Of a DNA stretch of 64,000 bases, positions 16,633 through 27,012 are shown piece by piece. The notes beneath the pieces are model-generated. The model was not told where the DNA came from. It saw only the letters and a list, made by a program, of their open reading frames with translations, and made no database searches. The stretch is from ZC4RG42 sp003242425 (GTDB taxonomy: Bacteria > Pseudomonadota > Gammaproteobacteria > Burkholderiales > SG8-39), in the NCBI GenBank assembly GCA_937907425.1, contig CALCIE010000029.1, positions 9,325 to 73,324 on the forward strand, written 5' to 3'. Made by a program: the position numbers and the translations under genes. Numbering within the stretch: the stretch's first letter is position 1; the number at the start of each line of letters is the position of its first letter.

Positions 16633-18126
16633 ATGGCGTTCGTACTCGCATTCGATCAGGGCACCACCAGTTCCCGGGCGATCGTCTTCGACGAACGCGG
16701 GGTCATCCGCGGCATGGCGCAGGCCGAGTTCACCCAGCACTTCCCGCAGCCCGGCTGGGTGGAGCACGATCCCATGGAAATCTGGCGCAGCCAGCGCGAT
16801 GTGGCCGCCGCCGCGCTGGAGAACGCCGGCGTACGCGCCCGCGACATCGCAGCGCTGGGCATCACCAACCAGCGCGAGACCACCCTGCTCTGGGACCGCC
16901 GCGACGGCACGCCCGTGTACCGGGCCATCGTCTGGCAGGACCGCCGCACCGCGGCCGATTGCGAAAGGCTCAAGGCGGCCGGACACGAGCAACTGGTGCG
17001 CGCGAAAACCGGGCTGGTGCTCGACCCCTATTTCTCCGGTACCAAGCTCGCCTGGCTGCTCGACCACGTTCCGGGCGCGCGCGAACGCGCGGAGCGCGGT
17101 GAGCTCGCTTTCGGCACGGTGGACACCTGGCTCGTCTGGCAACTCACGGACGGCGCCGTCCATGTCACCGATCCCACCAACGCCAGCCGCACCCTGCTCT
17201 ACAACCTGCACACCGGCGACTGGGACGACGAACTGCTCGCCCTGTTCGGCATCCCGCGCAGCGTGCTGCCCGAGATACGCCCTTCCTCGGGCGTGATCGC
17301 CGAAACCGCGCCGCACTTGTACGGCCGCGCCATTCCCATCGCCGGCATCGCCGGCGACCAGCAGGCTGCACTCTACGGCCAGGTCTGCCTGCAGCCCGGC
17401 ATGGCCAAGAACACCTACGGCACCGGCTGCTTCATGTTGCTGCACACCGGTGCGCACTGCATCGCCTCGCAGCAGGGACTGATCAGCTCGCGCGCCGCGA
17501 CCGCGCCGGGCGCAGCCCCGGAATACTGTCTCGAAGGCAGCGTGTTCGTGGCCGGTGCGGTGGTGCAATGGCTGCGCGACGAACTGCGGCTCATCCGCCA
17601 TGCGGCGGAGATCGAGACCCTGGCCGGCCAGGTTCCGGATGCCGGCGGCGTCTATTTCGTGCCGGCCTTCGCCGGCCTCGGCGCCCCGCATTGGGATCCT
17701 TATGCGCGCGGGGCGATGTACGGCCTGACGCGCGGCACCACTGCGGCGCATCTGGCGCGCGCCGTACTCGAATCCATCGCCTTCCAATCGGCGGACGTTC
17801 TGCGCGCCATGGAACAGGACGCGGGCAACCGCCTGGCGGAGTTGCGCGTGGACGGCGGCGCCGCAGCCAACGATCTGCTGATGCAATTCCAGGCCGATCT
17901 GCTCGGTGTGCCCGTGGTGCGTCCGGTGGTGCAGGAGACGACCGCGCTCGGCGCGGCGTACCTGGCCGGTCTCGCCACCGGTGTCTGGCACAATCCCGGG
18001 CAACTGAGCGCGCTCTGGCAGCAGGACCGGGTGTTCACGCCGAAGATGAGCCGCGACGAAGCGGAACAACGCATGCGCGGCTGGCGACGCGCCGTCGAGC
18101 GCTCCCGGGCCTGGGCGGCGGACTAG
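16633..18126 (+). CDS. glpK: Glycerol kinase
   Basis: A 497-residue FGGY-family kinase phosphorylating glycerol at C3. The N-terminal ATP site is DQGTTSSR (residues 8-15), the glycerol-contact region is ITNQRETTLLWDRR, and the FGGY signatures (YGTGCFML and the Gly-rich VDGGAAANDLLMQFQAD) are present. Two ATGs lie side by side at 16630 and 16633. The second has better spacing from GGAGG. Neither glpF nor glpD is near. The gene is divergent from sucCD. Confidence 0.96.
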   Translation: MAFVLAFDQGTTSSRAIVFDERGVIRGMAQAEFTQHFPQPGWVEHDPMEIWRSQRDVAAAALENAGVRARDIAALGITNQRETTLLWDRRDGTPVYRAIVWQDRRTAADCERLKAAGHEQLVRAKTGLVLDPYFSGTKLAWLLDHVPGARERAERGELAFGTVDTWLVWQLTDGAVHVTDPTNASRTLLYNLHTGDWDDELLALFGIPRSVLPEIRPSSGVIAETAPHLYGRAIPIAGIAGDQQAALYGQVCLQPGMAKNTYGTGCFMLLHTGAHCIASQQGLISSRAATAPGAAPEYCLEGSVFVAGAVVQWLRDELRLIRHAAEIETLAGQVPDAGGVYFVPAFAGLGAPHWDPYARGAMYGLTRGTTAAHLARAVLESIAFQSADVLRAMEQDAGNRLAELRVDGGAAANDLLMQFQADLLGVPVVRPVVQETTALGAAYLAGLATGVWHNPGQLSALWQQDRVFTPKMSRDEAEQRMRGWRRAVERSRAWAAD

Positions 18127-18177
18127 ACGCCGCCTGGCATCCGACGCTGCCGGCCTTCAACCCTAGGGAGGATTTCG

Positions 18178-20190
<2,013 letters not shown>

Positions 20191-20191
20191 G

Positions 20192-21352
20192 CTAGAAGTA
20201 GAAACCGATGTTGATGTTGAAGCGCCGATGCCACTCGTCGTTGCCGCCCCGGCCGAGCGCGGTGCCGTAATCCGGCCCCAGAAAGGGATGATGCTTGCCG
20301 AAGCCGAGGTCGGTGTAAACGAGCCAATTGCCGAGCGTCCACGCCGCGCCGATCAAATTCTGTCGACTGTGGGGAAAGCGGCCCGTGTCCTTGTGCAGCA
20401 TGCTCCAGTCGAAATAGAGGGTGACTGTCTCGAGCGGACCGCGATTCACCGGCAGCCGGTAGCTCAAGCCGGCAACCAGGAACGTTCCCGCGGCGGCCAC
20501 CTCGTAAGGCGCATCGTAGGCGCCCATCGTCACCACCTTGTCTTCAGCGCTTTTCAGCCGGTAGCGATAGCGGATGGCTTCCAGCTTCAGTCCCCAGCGG
20601 CCGTAGTTCCCCTGCGCATGCAGCGCCGCCGCCCAGCGACGGCCGGTCTTGTCGCTCAGCCGGTCCGGCACCTCCCCCGCAAGCACCGAGAGGCCGATCT
20701 CGGTCGATGCTTGCGCCCCGTGGCGCACAACCCGCGCGAGGCGGGCGACGGCCGTGTTGCGCTCCCGGTTGCCTGAAGCATCGGTCTCGACCACGTTGTA
20801 GGTGTAGCGCGCGCTGTCCTTACTCTGGCCGTGGCCGTCCGGTCCCGGCCGCAGATAGAACGCCAGGTGCGCGCGCCAATCGCCCCGTGAAGCCTCGTAT
20901 TTCAGGCCGAGGTTGTACGCATCCTCCAGTCCGGCGTAATAGGGCAACTGGAAGAAGTAGGAATGGCTGGCAAAGGGCAGCGCGCCGAACGGCATTTTGT
21001 TCAGGCCCGCCTGAAACTCGTCCCCGCCCGCACGCCAGCCCAGCCAAGCGTGGCGCAGGAAATGAGTGTCCTCGCTGTCGCCGCCGAAGCGTTGCACGAA
21101 GCGGCCGTCCTTCGCCGCACGCGAGCGGTAATAACGGTATTCGGCGGACGCGACGAAGGCCCCGTCCCGGTAGTCAACGTTGATGCGCGCGGTATCGAAA
21201 TCGAGCTTGCCGCGCCCGCCGTAGCCTGCGGTGTAATCGTTCTGGTGGTAATTGAAGCGCACCGCGCCGCCGAAGCTCCAGCCCGTCCGCTCCTCTTCGG
21301 CACAGACGAATCCGCCCCATAAGAGCATGCACAACAACAAAGCCGACCGCAT
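20192..21352 (-). CDS. Predicted outer-membrane beta-barrel protein (porin-like)
   Basis: A 386-residue protein with a signal peptide (MRSALLLCMLLWGGFVCAEEE), then alternating amphipathic strands rich in Tyr, Trp and Gly, ending in FNINIGFYF, a C-terminal aromatic typical of BAM-recognised barrels. The start ATG 21352 has GGGAGAA upstream. An open frame continues to 21589 but has no signal-like features. It most resembles phosphate-selective or OprP/OprO-like porins in general layout, though I do not recognise the exact family. Proximity to betT may be chance. Confidence 0.75.
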   Translation of the reverse strand: MRSALLLCMLLWGGFVCAEEERTGWSFGGAVRFNYHQNDYTAGYGGRGKLDFDTARINVDYRDGAFVASAEYRYYRSRAAKDGRFVQRFGGDSEDTHFLRHAWLGWRAGGDEFQAGLNKMPFGALPFASHSYFFQLPYYAGLEDAYNLGLKYEASRGDWRAHLAFYLRPGPDGHGQSKDSARYTYNVVETDASGNRERNTAVARLARVVRHGAQASTEIGLSVLAGEVPDRLSDKTGRRWAAALHAQGNYGRWGLKLEAIRYRYRLKSAEDKVVTMGAYDAPYEVAAAGTFLVAGLSYRLPVNRGPLETVTLYFDWSMLHKDTGRFPHSRQNLIGAAWTLGNWLVYTDLGFGKHHPFLGPDYGTALGRGGNDEWHRRFNINIGFYF

Positions 21353-21521
21353 CCGTTCTCCCTGTATAGCCTGCTGAATGCGCCCGGGCCGCGATGCCCG
21401 CCGCCAATCGGGCCGATTAACAGTTTGTATTGGCCCATTTAAATTCTCTAGGGTAGTGTCATAGTATGAGCCGCTCGTGCGTCGGGCGGCTGTCCTGGCC
21501 CATTCAAGAGAGGAGGTCTGT

Positions 21522-21941
21522 ATGCAACTGAAAGGCTCGAAGACCGAGGAGAACCTGAAGTACGCATTCGCGGGCGAATCGCAGGCCAACCGCCGTTATC
21601 TGTACTTCGCCAACAAGGCCGACATCGAAGGTCAGAACGATGTCGCGGCGCTGTTCCGTTCCACCGCCGAAGGCGAAACCGGCCACGCCCACGGCCACCT
21701 CGAATTCCTGGAGGCCGTCGGCGACCCGGCCACCGGCCTGCCGATCGGCTCGACGCGCGACAACCTGAAGGCCGCCGTCGCCGGGGAAACGCACGAGTAC
21801 ACGGACATGTACCCGGGTATGGCAAAGACGGCGCGCGAGGAAGGGTTCGACGAAATCGCCGATTGGTTCGAGACCCTGGCCAAGGCCGAACGCTCGCACG
21901 CCAACCGTTTCCAGAAAGCGCTGGATCAGCTGGCCGACTGA
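21522..21941 (+). CDS. Rubrerythrin family protein, diiron domain only
   Basis: A 139-residue ferritin-like four-helix protein. Diiron ligands are visible as E in GESQANRRY, E-x-x-H in EGETGHAHGH, E in GETHEYTDMYP and E-x-x-H in KAERSHANRF. There is no C-terminal rubredoxin domain, so electrons must come from another protein. A strong ribosome site GAGAGGAGG precedes the ATG. The next genes code for a cysteine-rich Fe-S protein and a DUF3501 protein, and these three recur together across proteobacteria. Peroxide reduction is the family role, but the electron donor of this set is not established. Confidence 0.92.
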   Translation: MQLKGSKTEENLKYAFAGESQANRRYLYFANKADIEGQNDVAALFRSTAEGETGHAHGHLEFLEAVGDPATGLPIGSTRDNLKAAVAGETHEYTDMYPGMAKTAREEGFDEIADWFETLAKAERSHANRFQKALDQLAD

Positions 21942-21964
21942 GTGCGTCCGGGCACTTGGTACGC

Positions 21965-21987
21965 AAGGGGGCGCACGCCCCCTTTTT
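21965..21987 (+). terminator. Intrinsic terminator between rubrerythrin and the Fe-S protein gene
   Basis: AAGGGGGCG-CA-CGCCCCCTTTTT: a GC stem with a T run, starting 23 bases after the rubrerythrin stop. It likely gives an abundant monocistronic rubrerythrin mRNA with partial read-through into the Fe-S/DUF3501 pair. Confidence 0.75.
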
Positions 21988-22027
21988 GCTGGATCGGGTT
22001 GGAGGGACTCGATAGAGGAGGACGCGA

Positions 22028-23380
22028 ATGAACGTACGCGAAGGCAGTCTCGAGGCGCCCATTCGTCACCCCATCGACTGGAAGAGCGCCGAGTTCTACG
22101 ACGAAGCGGCCTGTCTCGAAGAGATGGCGCGCATCTTCGACATCTGCCACGGATGCCGGCGCTGCGTGGGTCTTTGTCAGGCCTTCCCCACCCTGTTCGA
22201 TCTCGTCGACGCGACGGAGGACGGCGAGTTGCACGGCGTCGACCGGGCCGACTACTGGAAGGTGGTCGACCAGTGCTACCTCTGCGACCTGTGCTACATG
22301 ACCAAATGCCCGTACGTGCCGCCGCACCCCTGGAACCTCGACTTCCCGCACACCATGCTGCGCGCGAAGGCGATCCGCTTCAAACAGGGCAAGGTGAAGG
22401 CGGGGGAGCGCTTTCTCGCCTCCACCGACGTGCACGGCAAGTTCGCAGGCATTCCCATCGTCGCGCAGACGATCAACGCGGTCAACAAAACCCGGACTGC
22501 ACGCAAGCTCATGGACCGTACGCTCGGCGTGCATCCGAATGCCTGGCTGCCCGATCTGGCCACCCGGCGCTTCCGTTCCGCCGCGCCGCGGCGGGGCAGC
22601 GCAACGAAGGTGGTGAACGGAGAACGCACACCCGGCAAGGTGGCGATCTACGCCACCTGTTATGTGAACTACAACGAGCCGGGCATCGGTCACGACCTCG
22701 TCAAGCTGCTCGAGCACAACGAGATCCCGTACGAGATCGTCGAGAAGGAAAGCTGCTGCGGCATGCCGAAGTTCGAGCTCGGCGACCTCGACGCGGTGGC
22801 CAGGCACAAGGAAGCCAACATCCCGGTGCTGGCGCGCTACGCCCGCGAAGGCTGGGCGATCATCACCCCGGTGCCCTCCTGTACCTTGATGTACAAGCAG
22901 GAGCTGCCGCTCATGTTTCCCGACTGTCCGGACACGCAGGCGGTCAAGGAAGCGATGTTCGATCCCTTCGAATACTTCGTCGCGCGGCACAAGGACGGTT
23001 TGCTGAAAACCGACTTCAAACAGCCGCTCGGCAAGGTCAGCTACCACATTCCCTGTCACGGCCGCGTGCAGAACATCGGCCGCAAGACCGAGGAAATGTT
23101 TAAGCTCATCGGCCAGAGCGTGGAAGTGAAGCTCAACACGGTGGAGCGCTGCTCGGGCCACGCCGGCACCTACGGCGTGAAGACGCCGACCCATCCGATC
23201 GCCATGAAGATCGGCCGGCCGGTGTTCCGCGCCATGGCGAAGGACGCGCCGGACTACATCAGTTCCGACTGCGCGCTCGCCGGTCACCACATCGCACAGG
23301 GCATGGCGGAAGGCGATGCCGCGAACGTCCGGCTCGAACACCCTCTGAGCCTGATGCGCCGTGCCTACGGCTTGGAATGA
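22028..23380 (+). CDS. Fe-S oxidoreductase with two [4Fe-4S] sites and CCG domains (HdrD/GlpC-like)
   Basis: A 450-residue cytoplasmic protein. The N-terminal ferredoxin-like part has C40-x2-C43-x2-C46-x3-C50 and C83-x2-C86-x2-C89-x4-C94. Two cysteine-rich CCG-type domains follow: one intact (YATCYVNYNEPG with ESCCGMPKF) and one where the motif reads ERCSGHAG instead of CCG. CCG domains hold non-canonical clusters or bind quinone/disulfide sites in Hdr, GlpC and lactate-utilisation proteins. Here it probably passes electrons to the upstream rubrerythrin. The ribosome site GAGGAGGACGCG precedes the ATG. It is translationally close to DUF3501 (11 bp). Confidence 0.88.
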   Translation: MNVREGSLEAPIRHPIDWKSAEFYDEAACLEEMARIFDICHGCRRCVGLCQAFPTLFDLVDATEDGELHGVDRADYWKVVDQCYLCDLCYMTKCPYVPPHPWNLDFPHTMLRAKAIRFKQGKVKAGERFLASTDVHGKFAGIPIVAQTINAVNKTRTARKLMDRTLGVHPNAWLPDLATRRFRSAAPRRGSATKVVNGERTPGKVAIYATCYVNYNEPGIGHDLVKLLEHNEIPYEIVEKESCCGMPKFELGDLDAVARHKEANIPVLARYAREGWAIITPVPSCTLMYKQELPLMFPDCPDTQAVKEAMFDPFEYFVARHKDGLLKTDFKQPLGKVSYHIPCHGRVQNIGRKTEEMFKLIGQSVEVKLNTVERCSGHAGTYGVKTPTHPIAMKIGRPVFRAMAKDAPDYISSDCALAGHHIAQGMAEGDAANVRLEHPLSLMRRAYGLE

Positions 23381-23391
23381 AAGGAGTGGCA

Positions 23392-23973
23392 ATGGGAATC
23401 ATCACGCCTGACAGCCTTCTCACCCTGGAGGCCTACTCGAAGATCCGCAAGAGCACCCGCAAGGAAGCCATCGCGCATCGCTGGCGGCGCACCGTGCGGC
23501 TGGGCGAACACATCAGCGTGCAATTCGAGGACGAGCAGACGATCCGCCGCCAGATCCAGGAGATGCTGTACATCGAGCGGATCTTCGACGAGGAAGGCAT
23601 CCAGGACGAGATCGACGCCTATCAGCCGCTGGTCCCCGACGGCACCAACTGGAAAGCCACCATGCTGCTCGAGTACCCCGACATCGAACAGCGCAAACGC
23701 GAACTGGCTCGGCTGATCGACATCGAGGACCGCATGTACATCGAGATCGAGGGCCACGGACGCGTCTATGCCATCGCCGACGAAGACCTGGAGCGCGAGA
23801 CGCCGGAAAAAACCTCTTCGGTGCATTTCCTGCGTTTCGAGTTCGACGAAGCGCAGCGCGCGGCCATCCGCGAAGGCGCAAGCGTGACGCTCGGCTGCGA
23901 CCATCCCAACTACACGGCCAGCACGACCATCCCGCCCGAGACGCTCGCCAGCCTGATCAACGATTTCCGCTAG
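23392..23973 (+). CDS. DUF3501 family protein
   Basis: A 193-residue soluble protein. DUF3501 is recognised from its N-terminus (MGIITPDSLLTLEAYSKIRK, then RRTVRLGEHISVQFED) and from its constant partners, a rubrerythrin and a CCG-domain Fe-S protein. It is rich in acidic residues and has a lone Cys in TLGCDHPNY. No catalytic motif is recognised. A possible ligand-binding or scaffolding role in the trio is inference. An AAAGGAG site precedes ATG 23392; an upstream in-frame ATG at 23377 overlaps the previous stop and lacks a site. Confidence 0.85.
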   Translation: MGIITPDSLLTLEAYSKIRKSTRKEAIAHRWRRTVRLGEHISVQFEDEQTIRRQIQEMLYIERIFDEEGIQDEIDAYQPLVPDGTNWKATMLLEYPDIEQRKRELARLIDIEDRMYIEIEGHGRVYAIADEDLERETPEKTSSVHFLRFEFDEAQRAAIREGASVTLGCDHPNYTASTTIPPETLASLINDFR

Positions 23974-24252
23974 ACCATCCTCCGCCGCGGGCGGGCCGTC
24001 CCGCGGCGCCGCGACCCGCGCGGGCACGCGGGTTGCGGTCGATCAAAACCCGCACCATTTCCCGTCCGATACTTCATTTGCCGCCCGGCGCGGATTGCGG
24101 CCGCCCGCGGGAACGCTACGCGAGCCGGCGCAGTCCCATCCTGTGGCAAAGCCACCGCCGGGGTAACGTATCGTCCGCTCCGCCGGCAGCGCCGGCGCGG
24201 CGGCGGGCGTTTCACGGCATTGTGCAGGTCTTCAAGCAAAGGAGAACCGGAT
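23974..24252. other. GC-rich intergenic region before the host-attachment gene
   Basis: No gene is seen in this 279-bp gap. It holds several short G/C inverted repeats, for example GGCAGCGCCGGCGCGGCGGCGGG, whose first half can fold on itself, and a degenerate Crp/Fnr-like TTGCG-GTCG-ATCAA at 24033-24046. GATACT at 24068-24073 is a possible -10, spaced 31 rather than 33 bp from it. Confidence 0.35.
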
Positions 24253-24708
24253 ATGCGCACCACCTGGGTCGTCGCCGCGGATGCGAGTCGCGCGCGGATC
24301 TTTCGGATGCTGGGCCGCAGTCAAGTCGAGGAGATCGAGGATTTCATCCACCCTGCGGGTCGCCAGAAGGACCGCGAACTGCGCACCGATGCGAGCGGGC
24401 AGGCTTTCGCCAAGGGCGCGCAAGGCAGCAACGTGGGCCATGCGACGGGAGAACGCACCGAACCCACCGAACACGAAGCCGAGGTCTTCAGCCGCACCAT
24501 CGGCGAATTTCTCGACAAGGCGCGCGTCGAGAACCGCTACGACGAACTCTGTCTGATCGCCCCGCCGAAATTCCTCGGCCTGTTGCGCAAGACCCTCAGC
24601 AAGGAAGCGCAACGCATGATCTGCAAGGAGATCCCGAAGAACGTTTCCTGGTTCAACAGCCGCGACATCGAAGCCGTCATCCGCAGCACCAAGGAACTGC
24701 CGGACTAG
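24253..24708 (+). CDS. Host attachment family protein
   Basis: A 151-residue protein of the family annotated as required for attachment to host cells, after an Agrobacterium gene (PF10116-like). The conserved start TTWVVAADASRARIF, the middle string HEAEVFSRTIGEFLDKAR and the end LCLIAPPKFLGLLRKTLS are visible. The fold resembles eRF1 domain 2/BaeRF-type proteins, so an RNA- or ribosome-related role is equally possible. The name should not be read as evidence of host contact. It is single-gene and convergent with tldD (15 bp apart). A degenerate TTGCG-N4-ATCAA lies at 24033-24046 upstream. Confidence 0.85.
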   Translation: MRTTWVVAADASRARIFRMLGRSQVEEIEDFIHPAGRQKDRELRTDASGQAFAKGAQGSNVGHATGERTEPTEHEAEVFSRTIGEFLDKARVENRYDELCLIAPPKFLGLLRKTLSKEAQRMICKEIPKNVSWFNSRDIEAVIRSTKELPD

Positions 24709-24723
24709 GCCCGGGCGCCGCGT

Positions 24724-26169
24724 TCAGGCGGTCCCGCCCACGGTGAGGCCGTCGATGCGCAAGGTGGGCTGGCCCACGCCCACCGGCACGCTCTGGCCCT
24801 CCTTGCCGCAGGTGCCGATGCCGCTGTCCAGCGCCATGTCGTTGCCGATCATCGTCACGCGCGTGAGCGCGTCCGGACCGTTGCCGATGAGGGTGGCGCC
24901 TTTCACCGGATAGGTGATCCTGCCGCCCTCGATCATGTAGGCCTCGGAGGCCGCGAACACGAACTTGCCGTTGGTGATGTCCACCTGGCCGCCGGAGAAA
25001 TTGACCGCGTAGAGGCCGCGCTCCACCGAGGCGATGATCTCCTGCGGGTCCTTGTCGCCGTTCAGCATGTAGGTGTTGGTCATGCGCGGCATGACGTTGT
25101 GGGCGTAGGATTCGCGCCGGCCGTTGCCGGTGAGCGGCTGCTTCATCAGGCGCGCGTTGAGGCTGTCCTGCATGTAGCCGCGCAGGATGCCGTCCTCGAT
25201 CAGCACCGTGCACTGGGTCGGATTGCCTTCGTCGTCGACGTTGAGCGAACCGCGCCGCCCGGCGAGCGTGCCGTCGTCCACCACCGTGACCCCCGGCGCC
25301 GCGACGCGCTGACCGATGCGGCCGGCGAAAGCCGACGAGCCTTTGCGGTTGAAGTCGCCTTCCAGACCATGACCCACCGCCTCGTGCAGCAGGATGCCGG
25401 GCCAGCCGGGACCGAGCACTACCGTCATGGTGCCCGCCGGCGCCGGACGCGCTTCCAGATTGGTAAGCGCCTGATCCACCGCCTGCCGTGCATAGTCCGC
25501 CAGCACGTCGTCGGTGAAGAAACTGTAGTCGCAACGGCCGCCGCCTCCCGCATAGCCCTGCTCGCGGCGGCCGTTGTGCTCGGCGATCACCTGCACCGAC
25601 AGCCGCACCAGCGGCCGCACGTCGGCGGCCATCAGGCCGTCGCTGCGCGCGATCAGGACCACCTCGTACACACCGCCGAGGCTCGCCATCACCTGGGTGA
25701 TGCGCGGATCGCGCGCGCGGCACAACCGTTCCAGCCGTTCCAGCAGCCGGACTTTCTCGGTGTCCGGGATCGAAGCCAGGGGATCCAGTCCCGGGTAGAG
25801 CGCAAGCCCCCGGCCGACACGCACCGCCGGCACCCTGCCCTGACGGCCGCTCTGCGCGATGGCGCGCGTGGCATTGGCAGCCGCCTCCAGCGCCGGCAGG
25901 CTGATCTCGTCCGAATAGGCGAACGCCGTCTTCTCGCCGCTGATCGCGCGCACGCCGACACCGCGATCGATGTTGAAGCTGCCGGATTTGACGATGCCTT
26001 CTTCCAGGCTCCAGCCCTCGCTGCGCAGGTACTGGAAATACAGGTCGGCGTAATCCACCTGGTGGCGCATCAGCACGCCGAAGATGCGCGCAAGCTTGTT
26101 TTCCTCCAGATCGTAGGGCGCGAGCAGGGTTTCGGTCGCGGCACGTAGGACGGTCGTATCGGTTTGCAT
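24724..26169 (-). CDS. tldD: Metalloprotease TldD
   Basis: A 481-residue subunit of the TldD/TldE zinc protease, which processes modified peptides and acts on antitoxins. The zinc motif is HEAVGHGLEGDFNRKG (HExxxH) in the middle of the protein. The C-terminus GTCGKEGQSVPVGVGQPTLRI is typical. The ATG at 26169 (MQTDTTVLRAA) is chosen because residues upstream in the longer open frame are the antisense-like shadow of the nitrilase gene. The partner TldE (PmbA) is not in the window. It lies downstream of yhdP and the nitrilase in one run of minus-strand genes. Confidence 0.95.
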   Translation of the reverse strand: MQTDTTVLRAATETLLAPYDLEENKLARIFGVLMRHQVDYADLYFQYLRSEGWSLEEGIVKSGSFNIDRGVGVRAISGEKTAFAYSDEISLPALEAAANATRAIAQSGRQGRVPAVRVGRGLALYPGLDPLASIPDTEKVRLLERLERLCRARDPRITQVMASLGGVYEVVLIARSDGLMAADVRPLVRLSVQVIAEHNGRREQGYAGGGGRCDYSFFTDDVLADYARQAVDQALTNLEARPAPAGTMTVVLGPGWPGILLHEAVGHGLEGDFNRKGSSAFAGRIGQRVAAPGVTVVDDGTLAGRRGSLNVDDEGNPTQCTVLIEDGILRGYMQDSLNARLMKQPLTGNGRRESYAHNVMPRMTNTYMLNGDKDPQEIIASVERGLYAVNFSGGQVDITNGKFVFAASEAYMIEGGRITYPVKGATLIGNGPDALTRVTMIGNDMALDSGIGTCGKEGQSVPVGVGQPTLRIDGLTVGGTA

Positions 26170-26204
26170 GGGCGGTTGATTCCGTTCGGGATAGAAGGGT
26201 GCGG

Positions 26205-27011
26205 CTAGCGCAGCACCCGGTGATCCAGTGCGGGCAGGCTGGCGCGCACCTTGGCTTGGTAACTCGGGTCGATTTCGGCGATTGCAACACCCGGCCCCTC
26301 GGCCTGCAGCGCCAGGATCCGGCCCCAGGGATCGACGATCATGGTGTGGCCGTGCGTGCGCCGGCCGTTGGGATGCCTGCCGCCCTGGGCGGGGGCGAGC
26401 ACGTAGGCCAGGTTCTCCACTGCCCGGGCGCGCACCAGGATCTCCCAGTGCGCCTCGCCGGTGGTGGCGGTGAAGGCTGCGGGGATGGCGATCAGATCCA
26501 CCGGCGCGAGCGCGCGATAGAGTTCCGGGAAGCGGATGTCGTAGCACACGGACAGGGCCAGCCGCCCGAAGGGGGTGTCGACCGCCGTGGGCCGGTCGCC
26601 CGCTTCGATGGTCTCGGCTTCCCGATAGCGCTCGCGTTCGTTCTGGTAGCCGAACAGATGGATCTTGTCGTAGCGCGCAACGCGCCGGCCTTCGGGGTCG
26701 TAAACCAGGCAGGCGTTGCGCACGCGCTGCGGATCGGCGCAGCGGATCGGCACGGTGCCGCCGATCAGCCAGATGCCGTGCCGCGCCGCCGTTTCGGCGA
26801 GAAAACGCTGCACGGGGCCGTCGCCGTCCGCCTCGCAGCATTTCACCTTGTCGGTCTCGGCGCCCATCAGGCAGAAGTATTCGGGCAGCGCGACCAGTTG
26901 CGCGCCTGCGCCGGCCGCCTCGCCGATCAGCCGTTCGGCCGCGGCGAGGTTGGCGTCGATGTCGGGCTCGCTCACCATCTGGATGGCGGCGACTTTGTAG
27001 GTCTGGCTCAT
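26205..27011 (-). CDS. Carbon-nitrogen hydrolase (nitrilase superfamily, Nit-type amidase)
   Basis: A 268-residue enzyme with the Glu-Lys-Cys triad: E in LPEYFCLMG (residue 44), K in RYDKIHLFG and C in LSVCYDIRFPELYR. The sequence pattern matches the Nit1/Nit2 branch, whose known activity is hydrolysis of deaminated glutathione, a metabolite-repair step. The exact substrate here is not proven. It starts one base after the yhdP stop and ends 35 bp before tldD, so the three are probably cotranscribed; yhdP and tldD are also neighbours in enterobacteria. Confidence 0.92.
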   Translation of the reverse strand: MSQTYKVAAIQMVSEPDIDANLAAAERLIGEAAGAGAQLVALPEYFCLMGAETDKVKCCEADGDGPVQRFLAETAARHGIWLIGGTVPIRCADPQRVRNACLVYDPEGRRVARYDKIHLFGYQNERERYREAETIEAGDRPTAVDTPFGRLALSVCYDIRFPELYRALAPVDLIAIPAAFTATTGEAHWEILVRARAVENLAYVLAPAQGGRHPNGRRTHGHTMIVDPWGRILALQAEGPGVAIAEIDPSYQAKVRASLPALDHRVLR

Positions 27012-27012
27012 A

